Origin: Catonia carolina
Lineage: Eukaryota; Arthropoda; Insecta; Hemiptera; Achilidae
Reading direction: 5' to 3'
Length of the DNA: 64,000 nt
NCBI GenBank assembly: GCA_035578175.1
Contig: JAQMRL010000014.1
Location: 13,901,774 to 13,965,773 of the forward strand
In this document: piece by piece, positions 52,498-64,000 of the stretch
Layout: each line of letters starts with the position of its first letter
How positions within the stretch are numbered: the first letter of the stretch is position 1
The notes under the pieces: model-generated
Told to the model about the DNA's origin: nothing
Seen by the model: only the letters and a program-made list of their open reading frames with translations
The model's database searches: none
Program-made: the position numbers and the translations under genes

Positions 52498-52825
52498 TAT
52501 AAAATTAATTGTTTTGCTAAAGAGCACCATAACTTTCTGATCACCTGGTCCAATATAAAAATATTTTCATTAAAATATTATCAACAGATGTTTTTGTAGG
52601 TACGATGGAATTTTTTTTATTCCTAAACACTTTGAACAACGTCATAACCTAATTATTTTGTTCGCGTTAATTATAAAGAAAAGCTGTCGATCTTTTAAGA
52701 ACAAAATAAATAGGATTTTGTGCGCGCGTGTTTGTTATTCATCGTTAAGAAACAATGCTAAGCATTTCGATTGGAAAGAAAATTATAATAAAAACAATAC
52801 ATTTTTTCAACGAACCCCGTAGATT

Positions 52826-53932
52826 TTTACTTTCTTTTGCCTGATATGAAATATAGGGAAGGAAAGTACTTTTTCGAAAAATTCATGTTGATTTTTCACC
52901 GGAAATCACGTTTTCAGGTTCTCTGAACCAAAGAAACTTAAATTAAGCACCACTAAGAGACCCAACCCGAATATTTTCATCAAAATCGGTCAATCGTTAG
53001 TAGTTTATTTGTACAATTAGGCCTATTAATTTTTTGCGATTTTCTCAAAGACAGCTTATACGATTTTAAAAAAAAATCGCCTCATTTACTACATTTTTTA
53101 AGTTCTACAAGATATGGTAGGCGCCATGTCTGCTGAAATTCGTGAAGAGGCTGTGCTCTCATATAAAAAAGGGGTTTTTAAGATTGCAGCCTTAATATAC
53201 ATTCCAAAGCAAAAAATGTAGGCTATACAAAGTTGTAGAAAAATAAAAAAAACCTGTTGTTGTTCAGGTCATCAGCCGAAAGGCTGGTTTGAAGCTGTAG
53301 AGGTTTTACTAAGCAAAACGATCAGCGAGGTGGTTTACCATTGCCTTCCTCACTGAATGAAAATTATGCTTATCAGCATGCCGGGCCCTCTGAAAAGCAC
53401 ATATCTAACACTCTGCAAATTACAAATTCACTTCATTCACAACAGGGTCTGCCTGTATAATGAAATTAATTACTTTCAGAGGAGATAACTCTGATTGGTG
53501 TCTTTTACACCTCTTCCTCTTCTGTTCTTAAATAGTTCAATCATTTACTTGGCTGACCATGTGAGAAGAAAAAGAACTATTTGTTTTAGCCCTGCAACTA
53601 ACACAATGAGTGTAAATAATTTGCCAAAATAACTTTCAGAAATTTCTTTATCGAAATCTGTAAATATTAGATTTATATTGCAGCTTTAGTACGCATTTTA
53701 CAACAAAAGTTATTATACAAACTAAAGTTATGGAAACTTAAAAACCTAAAACTTTTATTTCAAGTACTTTTTCTACCAATCCTAGAATAGCGAAAATTTG
53801 TGATTTTTATACGTTTAAAACAAACTGAGATTGATTTTCATTTAGCGTCAATTACTCCTGATAACAGCTTGGTTAATTTTTTCATTATTCACATTAGCAA
53901 GAGATAGTCGTGTGAGTGTTTACTCGAGAGTT
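52826..53932 (+). mobile_element. Family H copy split by a family C repeat
   Basis: Starts ACTTTCTTTTGCC, lacks the (GT)n tract, is interrupted at about 53255-53625, and ends with GCAAGAGATAGTCGTGTGAG. Confidence 0.75.
53255..53625 (-). repeat. Family C copy inside family H
   Basis: Reverse full copy, TTCAGGTCATCAGCCG to GAGTGTAAATAATTT. Confidence 0.75.
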
Positions 53933-54149
53933 TAATTTTTAATAATCTACGTAACCAAAGCCTAAAGTGATATGTAAAATGTAATCAGAGTTATTTTAAG
54001 ATGGTGATGTCACGCAACGGATATCAATTTGAATTTACTACAGTTAATACAGGTAACCTATAGCCACCTGTGACTTCCGCCTTCAACCAATGAATGAATT
54101 GAACGGAATAAACTAGCAGTTTGCCGAAAGCCTATCGCTTCATTATGTT

Positions 54150-54490
54150 CTAACCTGAGTGTTAAATTATTTGCACTCGATCTGCTAGTTCCAGGGCTAT
54201 AAAAAAAAATTCTGTTTCTTATCACATGATCAGCCACTTACATGAGTGAATCATTTAAGAACAGATGAAGTAGAGGTGTAAAATACACTAATCAGAGTTA
54301 TCTCCTCACAGGGTAATGAATTTCATTATACAGCCAGACATTGTGGTGAATGCAGTGAAGGTGTCATTTTCAGGGTGGAAAGTGGTTGCTTTTCAGAAAG
54401 TTCAGCATGCTGATAATACTTTTCAACTCAGTTAGGGAGGCAATGGTAAACCACCTCACTCCTCGTTTTACTTAATAAAACCTCTAGAAC
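54150..54490 (+). repeat. Family C copy
   Basis: From GAGTGTTAAATTATTTG to AAACCTCTAGAACG, tandem with the next copy in the same direction. Confidence 0.72.
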
Positions 54491-54509
54491 GTTTAATACC
54501 TAGTCATTA

Positions 54510-54775
54510 CAGGAAGGTGGAGTGTTAAATTATTTGCACTCAATCTGTTAGTTCCAGGGCTACAAAAAATAGTTCTGTTTCTTATCACATGGTCAGCCAA
54601 TTATATTACAGAATAATGTAAGAACAGAAGAGGTAGAGGTGTAAAAGACACTAATCAGCGTTATCTCCTCTGAGAGTAATGAATTTCATTATACAGCCTG
54701 ACATTGTGGTGAATAAAGTGAACGTGTTATTTGGAAGGTGGAAAATAGATACTTTTCAGTGTGCCATGCTTTCAA
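54510..54775 (+). repeat. Family C copy, 3' end lost
   Basis: Starts GGAAGGTGGAGTG and breaks after GTGCCATGCT into a (TTTATT)n tract. Confidence 0.72.
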
Positions 54776-54883
54776 AATTATTATTATTTATTTATTTATT
54801 TATTATTATAATTATTTTATTTTATTTTTATATTTTATATAATATATTTTCATTTTCAATGGTAAACCGCCTCATTACAGATA

Positions 54884-55455
54884 GCCTACAAGATAGGGTA
54901 GGCGCCATGCCTGTGAAATTCTTGGGGAGGCTGTTCTCTCGTAGAAAAAAATGTTTTTTTTTTAACTTTGCGGCCTTTATATGCAGTTTACAGCAAAAGT
55001 GAATTAAATAACAGTTGTAGACAATTTAACGATCTACAACTTTTATTTCAAACATTTTTTTGTATAACGGTTAATTTAGCGGTAATTTGTGATTTTCGGT
55101 TTTTTTTCATTCTTTTTTTATTTGATTCTTTCTTTAAATTTCAGCCTTAGTATGAATTTTACGACAAGATTGTATATATTCAAATTTATAAATAATTAAA
55201 AGATCTACAACTTTTATTTAAAGCATTTTCTCTACAGAGCCTAGTTTTGCTTGGAAGAGTGATTTTCCGTATTTTTAAGCCAAACTGAGGTTGATTTTTA
55301 TTTTTGCGTCTTTCATTCATGATGAAAATTAGGTTATGTTTATTGAGGTTATTTTTTTGTTTATATCTAATATTTTATTACTAATGTTAGATTTATTGTT
55401 AATTATTTGCATTGGCAAGAGAAAGTTGTGCGAGTGTTTCACACCAGATTTTTAA
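54884..55455 (+). mobile_element. Family H 3' half
   Basis: From CTACAAGATAGGGTAGGCG to the terminal hairpin and CAGATTTTTAAA. A family C copy and a TTTATT-rich tract precede it. Confidence 0.8.
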
Positions 55456-55922
55456 ATTTTAAATTTAATTTTTATATTATGAGTTAGATAATGAACGGTG
55501 AAAAATATGAAGTAATAAACGGGTAAAGGATCCGAGAGAAAATCCATGCATTTTACCATGTATGTGATGTTAGAAAAATAAGCAGACGGAATACATTGTT
55601 CAAATATTTCACACAGATAGCAGTTAGGGCCTACTTGTAATCAGGAGTTGTTTAGTTAGAGTAGCTATTGTAATGTGTAACTAAAACGGAAACTAACTGA
55701 TTCAAGTAGTTACAATACAGTTCATGAAACAATAGTCAGTTAAAATACATTAAAACTAAATAAAACGTTACGTAGTACGTTAATTTTATTAAACTACAAG
55801 ATGTTCCAAAAACTATTCACATAAAAAAGTAACACGCATACTAAAGGATTTGTTACAAATGTTTCCAATGACAAAAAATAAACTAATTAATTAATGTTTA
55901 AAATGCATTAAATTAAAACAAT

Positions 55923-56848
55923 ATGATACACTCACGCGAGTTTCTCTTGCCAATGCAAATAATGAACAATAAAACTTAATATTCGTAAAAAAACATTAGA
56001 AATGAACAAAAAACTAACCTCAATAAACATAACCTAATTTTAATCATGAGTGAAAAACGCAAAATGAAAATCAACCTTAGTTTGGCTTAAAAATACGAAA
56101 AATCACTCTTTCACATTAAACTAGGCTTTGTAGAGAAAATGCTCTAAATAAAAGTTGTTGATCTTTAATTTTCCTATAAATTTGATTATATACACTTTAG
56201 TCGTAAAATGCTAAGGCTGACATCTTTAAAAAAAATCGACTTTTTTCACATTTTCGTGAAAAAACAGAAAATCGTTAATTGCCGCTAAACTAAGCGTTAT
56301 AAAAAAAAGATTGAATTACAATTGTAGGATTTTCAATTCTCTACAACTTTTTGCGCTCATATGCATAATAAAGCCGCAATTTAAAATGAAAAAAAGAATT
56401 TACGAGAAAACCGCCTCCCCAAGAATTCCAGCAGACATGGCGCTTATCCTATCTTGTATAGAATAAAAAATGTAGTAAATGAGGCGATTTTAAAAAACAT
56501 CGTAGGAGCCGTTTTTAAAATTAAAGACAAAAAAAGCAGTTTTTGAGAAAATTGCAAAAATGTGAAAAATGACACGAATAAACTAGGTACTACTTCCGGT
56601 TGACGGATTTTGATGAAATTGTTCGTCTCGGGTCCTCTAAAAGTATCTAACTTAAGTTTCAAGTTTCAAGTTCGTACGACGTTCCGTTCTTGAGATATTC
56701 TGTTCACACGCACCCACCAATAGCTAACATGTTTTTTGGGTTCAGGGGGTCAGAAAACGTGTAGTTCGGGTGAAAACTCGATTTCGAAAAATCGACATGA
56801 AAACAATACTTTTCTTCCTATATATTCATATAAGCAAGAGAAATTAAT
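55923..56848 (-). mobile_element. Family H copy, near full length
   Basis: From TACACTCACGCGAGTTTCTC to AAGCAAGAGAAATTAA; the microsatellite has shrunk to CACACGCACCC. Confidence 0.8.
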
Positions 56849-57187
56849 AATATGAAACACTCTCACGAGTGTCTTATGCCAAATTATTAATGTTAAATTA
56901 ATCAAATTTTAATTATAAGTGAATTACCTAGATGAAAATTAACTTCTATAGAACTTAAAAATACGGAAAATTAAACTTCATTGACGCTAAATTAAGCTCT
57001 GTGAAAAATATTCTTGAAATAATAGTTGAAAAGTAGATTAAAAGTTTCAACTTCGTACGATATTTCGTTCTACAGATATTTTGTTTACACAAACACACAC
57101 ATGCGCACGCGCACACACACTCACAAACATCACCCATACACGCACGCGCACAAAAGCTTTATCGCTTTTAAGCTTTTTTTGTGTGCG

Positions 57188-57230
<43 letters not shown>

Positions 57231-57372
57231 GCATAGACCAATTCCTAAAAACATGTATTATTATTTCAATGGGCCTGAAAACATGTCACATTCGGTGAAT
57301 ACTCGATATCTAAAAATCGACATAAAAACAATACTTTCTTTTCCTATGTATTTTATAGGACAAGTGAAAGGA
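56849..57372 (-). mobile_element. Diverged family H copy with long alternating tract
   Basis: It directly follows another reversed copy. The tract 57086-57235 mixes CACACA, GCGCGC and ACGCACGC. The end GGACAAGTGAAAGGAAA is degenerate. Confidence 0.6.
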
Positions 57373-57381
57373 AAAAGAAGT

Positions 57382-57966
57382 TGGGTCTTTTCCGTTTTCT
57401 TTATGCCACTATCAAATCCGAATTCCCTAAAGGGTTGCACACTTGTTCATTTCTCCCACTCCCTGCCTTACTAAATACTCATACTGAGACAGACACACTC
57501 ACGCACGCGTACACACATCCTTCCCAGTCGCAGAATATAGTACTATGTTACAAGTTCTGTTGTATTATTTTCCTATTACTACATTAAGTTATATTTTTAA
57601 TTGAATTTTTTGCTATTACTAGGCTACATTATGAAATATTGTATCTTTTAATTATTTACATTGGGAAGAGAAAGTCGTATGAGTGTTCCACACATACTTT
57701 TCTAGTTGTCACAACTTCTGGGATTATGTAACAAACCCTTTTCCTGAAGGAACTCTGCAGCACCTTCCTCCGTCCGAATATTATTAAGTAACTCTATAAA
57801 ATTCATAGCAGACTGTGTAGTAACTAACTGTGAAATCGGAGTGGAGTTGACACTACGCAGGAATATTGCTATTCAGATTAGCGTGCTAGACGCAGGAGTG
57901 GGAGAATTGTGTAATCCTAAAGGGATTCGGATTTAATAGTGGCAAACAGAAAACGGAAAAGACCCA
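57382..57966. mobile_element. 585-bp TIR element with 6-bp duplication
   Basis: Ends TGGGTCTTTTCCGTTTTC are inverted over about 95 bp. AGAAGT flanks both sides (57376-57381, 57967-57972). The interior is AT-rich with a family H 3'-end fragment (about 57600-57697). The superfamily is not recognised. Confidence 0.65.
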
Positions 57967-57972
57967 AGAAGT

Positions 57973-58507
57973 TTATCTATAATTTGTTTTAATCAGATCC
58001 CGAAGGAACCTGGATTAAATAGTGTGACAATACTATTTCTATATCTGCCCGAAGAGCTAAAATTCAAATAAATCTACATTATCAATTCGGTTATAATTAA
58101 TTGAAAGATCGCTTAGGATTGATAAGGATATTACACGATACCTACCATCAATTGTTTACGTTACACCCTGTATTAGAGTAAAGCTGTTTATAAAACATAG
58201 CGTGTATTTTCTACTGAACTAAATTCAATGAATTGTACCAGAAAAAATGTACAGTAGTATATGAGTTTTCTCTGAACTTGACTTTGATAAATTTAATAGT
58301 CTTAAAAAACAAAAATCTCTTTGTTTTGTTTAATACATTTATATAACGAGTTTGCATGAATAATTATTGTTAATAAACAAAACGTAAATTCTTTTTCAGA
58401 ACGTTCTTTGCTATGAATATTAAAATATTCAACTCATTATCCTATTGGCTTTTATGTTACACCGTTCAAGTAACATTGGTAGAATTTTCTTTGTACACAA
58501 AAACCAA
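57973..58507. other. Intergenic, nothing recognised
   Basis: No repeat or coding signal. Confidence 0.5.
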
Positions 58508-59190
58508 ACAAATCTGGTATGAAACACTCACACGGCTTTCTCTTGCCAATGCCAATAATGAACAATATAACCTAAAATTATTAACAAAGCATTAGAAATA
58601 AACAAAAATTCATCTCAAAAATCATAAACTCATTTTAATCATGAGTGAAAGATGCAAAATGAAAATCAACCTTAGTTTGGCCCAAAAAGCGGAAAATCAG
58701 TCTTTCACGCTAAACTAAGCTCTGTAGAGAAAAATGCTTTAAATAAAAGTTGTAGCTCTTTTAATTTTTTATAAATTTTATTATATACACTTTTGTCGTA
58801 AAATGCATACTTAAGGTCGCAATTTTAAAAAATCCATTTTTTACAAATTTTTATAAACAAACAACAGAAAATCGCTAATTACCGCTAAACTAAGCGTTAT
58901 ACAAAATAATAATTTAAATATAAAGTTGTAGGTTTATAAATTGTCTACAAGCCGGCCGCATTGGCGTAGTTGGTAACGTGCTCGCCTCTCATCATGAGGT
59001 CGTGGGTTCGAATCCCATTCAGGCACGGCATATTTTCATACGTTACAATAAATCATTTCATCCTTTATCGTCTGCATTAGCAGTAATTGCAGAACAATCG
59101 GACGTTAAAAAAAAAATTGTCTACAACTTTTATTATTACATTTTTGGGCTAAAATGCATATTAAAGCCGCAATCTTAAAAAAACAAATTA
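58508..59190 (-). mobile_element. Family H 3' half, split by a SINE B
   Basis: Starts TCTGGTATGAAACACTCACAC and continues across the SINE to AAAGCCGCAATCTTAAAA. The interruption carries a perfect 13-bp duplication. Confidence 0.82.
58951..59113 (+). mobile_element. SINE B reference copy with 13-bp target duplication
   Basis: Box A-like TGGCGTAGTTGG, box B GGTTCGAATCC, an A-rich tail, and AAATTGTCTACAA at 58938-58950 and 59114-59126. The unit is 163 bp; the tRNA-like part is followed by GGCATATTTTCATACGTTAC. Confidence 0.88.
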
Positions 59191-59258
59191 TTTCTACAAT
59201 AGTTTAGCGTCAATTAGTGATTTTCGGTGTTTTTTCATCAAAATCTGTAAAAAATGGA

Positions 59259-60189
59259 TTTTTACTTTCTCTTGCCTATATGAATATATAGGAAGGAAAG
59301 TATTGTTTTCATGTCGATTTTTCGAAATCGAGTTTTCACCGGATCTACACGTTTTCAGACCCCCTGAACCCAAAAAACATGTTTTTAGCGATTGGTCTCT
59401 GTGTGTCTGTGTGAACAGAATATCTCAAGAACGGAACATCATACGAACTTCAAAGTGAAAACTTAAGTTACATACCACTACCGGACCCGACACGAACATT
59501 TTCATCAAAATCGGTCAACCGGAAGTAGTAGTTTATTCGTGTAATTTTTCACTTTTTTAAGATTTTCTCAAAAACTGGTCCTACGATTTTTGTTTAAATC
59601 GCCTGAATTTTTTATGCTCTACAAGATAAGGTAGGCGCCATGTTTGCTGAAATTCTCGGTGAGGCTGTTTACACGTAAAGAAATTGTTTTTTTAAGATTA
59701 CGGCTTTAATATGAATTTTAGGGCAAAAATTTTTATAATAACAGTTGTAGAGAATTTAAAATCCTACAACTTTTATTTCAAACATCTTTTTGTATAACGC
59801 TTAGTTTAGCGGTAATTAGCGATTTTCTGTTTTTTTCTCACGAAAACGTGTGAAAAATCGATTTTTAAAAGATTTCGGCCTTAGTATGCATTTTACGACA
59901 AAAATGTATACAATAAAATTTATAGAAAATAAAAAGACCTACAACTTTTATTTAAAACATTTTTCTCTCTAGAGTCTTGTTTAGCGTGAAAGAGTAATTT
60001 TCCGTACTTTTAACCCAAACTCAGGTTGATTTTCTTTTTATGTCTTTCACTCATGATTAAAATTAGATTATATTTATTGAGGTTTTTTTTTTTTGTTTAT
60101 TTGTAATGTTTTATTACTAATGTTAGATTTATTGTTAATTATTAGCATTGGCAAGAGAAAGTTGTGTGAGTGTTTCACACCAGATTTTT
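59259..60189 (+). mobile_element. Family H full-length copy
   Basis: Both ends are intact with TTTTTACTTTCTCTTGCC and CACACCAGATTTTTT; the (GT)n tract is short. A good consensus-like copy. Confidence 0.88.
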
Positions 60190-60447
60190 TGTTTATACTG
60201 CAGCCTAACAAGCATTTTACGACAATGAGTGCACCAATTCTCACGAAAATGTTGTTATTTTTGATTAATATGCCGCATGTATCGCACACTCTACAGACTG
60301 GAAACGTTACAGTCATAGTAAATGTATAGTAAAAAACAACCCTCGAGTTTCATTTGCTTATGATTAATCAAAACAAAAAGGCAGAAAGTAATTTCATTTG
60401 CATAACCATTTCAAATTGATGATTTATTACAATGTTACTTAAGTAAT

Positions 60448-61228
60448 AAAATCTGGTGTGAAACACTCACACAACTTTCTCTTGCCAATGCAAATAATGA
60501 CCAATATAACCTAACATTAGTAATAAAACATTAGAAATAAACCAAAAACTAACCTCAAAAACCATAACCTTATTTTAATCATGAGTGAAAGACGCAAAAT
60601 GAAAATCGACCGCAGTTTGGCTTAAACATTCGGAAAATCATTCTTTCACGCTGAACTAGGCATTGTAGAGAAAATGCTCTAAACAAAAGTTGTAGATCTT
60701 TTAATTTCCTATAAATTTGATTATACGCTTTTGTCGTAAAATGCATACTAAGGCCGAAATCTTAAAAAAATCGATTTTTCACACGTTCTCGTGAGAAAAA
60801 ACAGAAAATCGCTAATTACCGCTTAACTAAGTGTTATAAAAAAATGTTTTAAATAAAAGTTGTACAATTTTAAATTTTCTACATTTTTTATTATATATTT
60901 TTTACGCTTAAATGCATATTAAAGCCGCAATCTTAAAAAAACAATTTTTTTCGTGAAAACGGCCTCACCAAGAATTTCAGCAAACATGGCGCCTACACTA
61001 TATTGTAGAGCATAAAAATTTAGTAAACCAGGTGATTTAAAAAAAAAATCGTGGGACTAGTTTTTGAGAAAATCGCAAAAAAGTTAAAAATTACACGAAT
61101 AAACTAATACTTCCGGTTGACCGATTTTGATAAAAATGTTCGTGTCGGGTCCGGTAGTGGTATGTAACTTAAGTTTCAAGTTCGTACAATGTTCTGTTCT
61201 TGAGATATTCTGTTCACGCACGTACGCA

Positions 61229-61269
<41 letters not shown>

Positions 61270-61699
61270 CAATCGCTAAAAACATGTTTTTTGGATTCAG
61301 GGGTCTTAAAACGTGTAGATTCCGTGAAACCTCGATTTCGAAAAATCGACATGAAAACAATACTTTATAATTACTATAATAATTCTTTATTTCTGTAAAT
61401 AATTTCATTTACAAAATATATTAGTATTAATAACAGTTTAATTTATAATAATCTTAAAATATAATACGTACAATAAAATTTTACAAAATAATAAAATATT
61501 ATACAACACTTACCATATTTCTAAAAAATAAATATTAGGCCTATACCAATTTTTTTAACTTCTCAATATTCAAACAAAAGACTTATTCATGTGATTTTGA
61601 ATTAAAATTAAAATTTATTTCACCCAGAAATATTAAAATCAATTTTTATATTTCCAATATACTTTCCTTCCAATACAGGCAAGAGAAAGTAAAAATGAA
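60448..61699 (-). mobile_element. Family H copy split by a LINE-tail-like insert
   Basis: Complete from CTGGTGTGAAACACTCACAC to GGCAAGAGAAAGTAAAAAT, with 61366-61659 inserted near the outer end. ATACTT occurs on both sides of the insert. Confidence 0.82.
61366..61659 (-). mobile_element. Probable LINE 3'-end insertion
   Basis: The minus strand reads AAATAAAGAATTATTATAG toward its end, a common insect LINE tail style, and ATACTT flanks both sides. No coding sequence remains. Confidence 0.35.
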
Positions 61700-61904
61700 A
61701 GAAATATGAAAGTGCTAAATTATTAATGAACACAAATTGTTTCATTAACCTTTATTCGAATGATGTCTATCACTAGCTATGCACTGATAGCAACGAAACA
61801 AAATTGAGTCATAAGCGTTTTTAAAAAATTGCCGAGGTAACAAAAGTATCATTTTTGATATTATTTTCTTATTTCGCCCGGACACCCAGGGGAGGGACAC
61901 CCGG

Positions 61905-62492
61905 TATATTAAAAGTTATAGAAAAGTAAAAAACCTACAACTTTAATTTCAAACATTTTTTCTACAAAGCTTAATTCAGCGATAATTTTTAATTTCCTTT
62001 TTTTGATTTTCCGTATTTTTAAATCGAACAGAGGTTGATTTTCATTTTGCATCATTCACTGGTAAATTTTTTTATTTTTTTATTCCCAAATCTGTGTACG
62101 TTGCAATCTGTTCAATTCAGAACAATAAGCAACCCCATGACCCAATGAGATGAAGATGATATGTATGACGTGTAAATGAGGTGTAGTCTTGTACAGACTC
62201 AGGTCGACCATTCCTGAGAGAGTATGGTTAATTGAACCCCAACCATCAAAGTACACCGGTAGCCACTATCTAGCATTCAAATCCGTATAAAAGTAACTAC
62301 CTTTACTAGGATTTGAACCAGGAACCTTCGTCTCCGAAAATCAGCTGTTAAACAGCTGATTTTGGCGACGACTTTACCTCTAGACCAACCCGGTGGATTA
62401 AAATGGTAAAATTTAAAAGAACATAATAATACTTCATTATTTACACTGGCAAGAGAAAGTCGTGTAAATATTTCACATCAGATATTTGTAAA
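61905..62492 (+). mobile_element. Family H 3' part split by a reversed SINE A
   Basis: CCTACAACTTT and GGTTGATTTTCATTTTGC precede the SINE (62088-62398); GGCAAGAGAAAGTCGTG follows. Confidence 0.7.
62088..62398 (-). mobile_element. SINE A copy
   Basis: Reverse orientation, full length, ending at ACCAACCCGGTGG. It splits a family H remnant. Confidence 0.8.
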
Positions 62493-62850
62493 TTCAGAAG
62501 TTTCTAGATTACTTAAATTCTAGGAAAAACTTGACAAAAACAAAACATAGCAACGTAAGGTTGGCGTGGATTGATTGGTCGAATGATACGAATCGATAAA
62601 TTTGATTGGAGGGTAAATAACATGTCATTTAAAAAGTGTGTCATTCAAAGCAAACGCGTAACTATGATACTATTCCTAAAAATATAGGCTTACTTTTGTG
62701 TGTGTGTGCGTGTGTGTGTGTGTTTAAGACTTAAAGTACATCTACCTTAGATTAGATATGATATTAGTACACCACTGGTTGCTCATAAAACTGTTACAAC
62801 AAAATCAAAATTCTTCATTAAATAAAATTTTTGAAAAATCCTTTTCATAA

Positions 62851-64000
62851 AGGTGCGGTTTCGTTTGTGCGAACGTCGCATGCGATTTCTGCATGCATTA
62901 ATCGCATACGACTGACGCAAAGGTCGGGTAGTTCCGTTTGTGCAGTGGAACGTGCGATCCAACTGCAAGTACGGGTTAACCGAAACCCGGGTTATCCGAA
63001 ACGTAAAAAAAATACTCAGTATTTTAAATGTAATTTTTCTACAAGTAACTGTAATAAAAACAATAAATAATAAATACTGTAAATTGTATTTCCGTACCAA
63101 AATACTGTTTAAGCAAACTGAACTGTAAATTATAGCACGTAAAGTATGTCTACATGACATTCAGTACTGCAGACAGAATTTTTACCGATAACATGAGTAT
63201 TTTCCTTGGAGCGGTAGCCTACTACTGGGCCTACTGTTTATTTTGGCTACATCACCTTTGCTGCAAACAGTCAATTAGTACTGTAATGTGGTTGAACGGG
63301 TACGGTAGTGTCTTGGCCTTAATGTAGTTTTCATTTCGTTTTGTGGCTAATTAGTGTTACGTACTGGTAGTGGAAGTAAAATGATATTTAACAATGTCGT
63401 GAAAACGTAAACGCGTGGTCAAAACCATCGAAGCGACGCCCACTGATGTACTATTAGTTAAATGTTGGCGGGACATTTCGGCAAGAAAACGAATGGAAAA
63501 TAAAACCAAAAAAATTTCTGACTTTTCAAAAAAAGAATTAAAATGTACGGAAAATATTTAACAATTAAATTGTACGAATAACTTTTTTAGGACACAGTAA
63601 TATTTTTTTACAATAAAACACCATTTGCTTGTTATTAAAAAAAACCGGCTTATCCGAAATCGGCTCACCTCAATTATTTCGGATTAGCGGGAGTTTACTT
63701 TATCTAATAGACGATGAAAGCAAGTTTGAAGGATCAAAATAGTTGTAGTTTTTCTACAGCTAACTCAATGAGTTTTGCGTCATCGTCTTTAGTAAAACTA
63801 ATTTTCAACTTCCAGACGCATGCGACTACTGCAGGTGACTGGTTCCCAAAACAGTCGATGCAGCCGACGCATGCGATCTCTTGCGTTAGACGCTAAATGG
63901 AACCACTTCTTAAGAAATCCATTTGTCAGTAAGGCTGTGACGCATGCAGCGGCTGCATGCAGTAATCGCATGCGACGATCGCACAAACGAAACCGCACCT
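62851..64000. mobile_element. TIR element with GCATGC-rich ends, closing at window edge
   Basis: AGGTGCGGTTTCGTTTGTGC at 62851 is repeated inverted at 63981-64000, with similarity over about 48 bp. Subterminal DNA holds many CGCATGCG-like sites on both sides. A nested pair of GGTTAACCGAAACCC / CGCTAATCCGAAA ends (about 62964-63702) resembles pogo/Tigger termini. Small open frames inside show no recognised domain. The right duplication lies outside the window. Confidence 0.65.

Noticed and set aside
58951..59025. Possible tRNA gene
   Set aside because: Box A and B are present, but it belongs to the repeated SINE B family with a tail and a 13-bp target duplication.

Overview
The window looks like a transposon-rich, AT-rich arthropod nuclear chromosome. 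The mix of jockey/CR1-like LINE remnants, mariner, hAT and piggyBac-type DNA transposons and tRNA-derived SINEs suggests an insect, most likely a hemipteran. That taxon call is inference from repeat style only. There is no operon structure, no CRISPR and no intact RNA gene.

One host gene is present: the lysosomal cystine/H+ symporter cystinosin (CTNS, PQ-loop family), on the minus strand from 48777 to 18895. I could assemble ten coding exons with canonical splice sites and consistent phases: 48729-48777, 40804-40909, 38538-38717, 31603-31749, 29950-30049, 28759-28878, 28234-28404, 25894-26011, 24566-24668 and 18895-19006. Together they give 1206 coding nucleotides, a 401-residue protein and a stop codon. 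Both PQ motifs and the conserved membrane aspartates and lysines are present. The C-terminal tail differs from the human one.

Layout: 1-18600 is repeat-filled flank downstream of CTNS, including two large nested fold-back elements at 10977-13052 and LINE and SINE fragments. 18600-48780 is the CTNS gene, whose introns are packed with transposable elements. 48780-64000 is upstream flank: an AT-rich stretch, then many copies of a ~0.9-1.2 kb dispersed family, ending in a terminal-inverted-repeat element that closes exactly at base 64000.

The dominant repeat is a non-autonomous family (called family H here) with about 28 full or partial copies. It has an exact 13-bp inverted repeat near its ends, terminal hairpins and an internal (GT)n tract, which resembles Helentron-associated (HINE/DINE-like) elements. 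Two SINE-like families (A and B) and a ~380-bp dispersed family (C) are the other main repeats.

The most unusual observations are: (1) CTNS exon 9 sits between the two long terminal inverted repeats of a hAT-type element that has a matching 8-bp target duplication; (2) an inverted pair of complete hammerhead-ribozyme motifs forms a long palindrome in CTNS intron 4; (3) a mariner family has repeatedly replaced its 5' half with an inverted copy of its own 3' end; (4) two kinds of nested fold-back elements are present.
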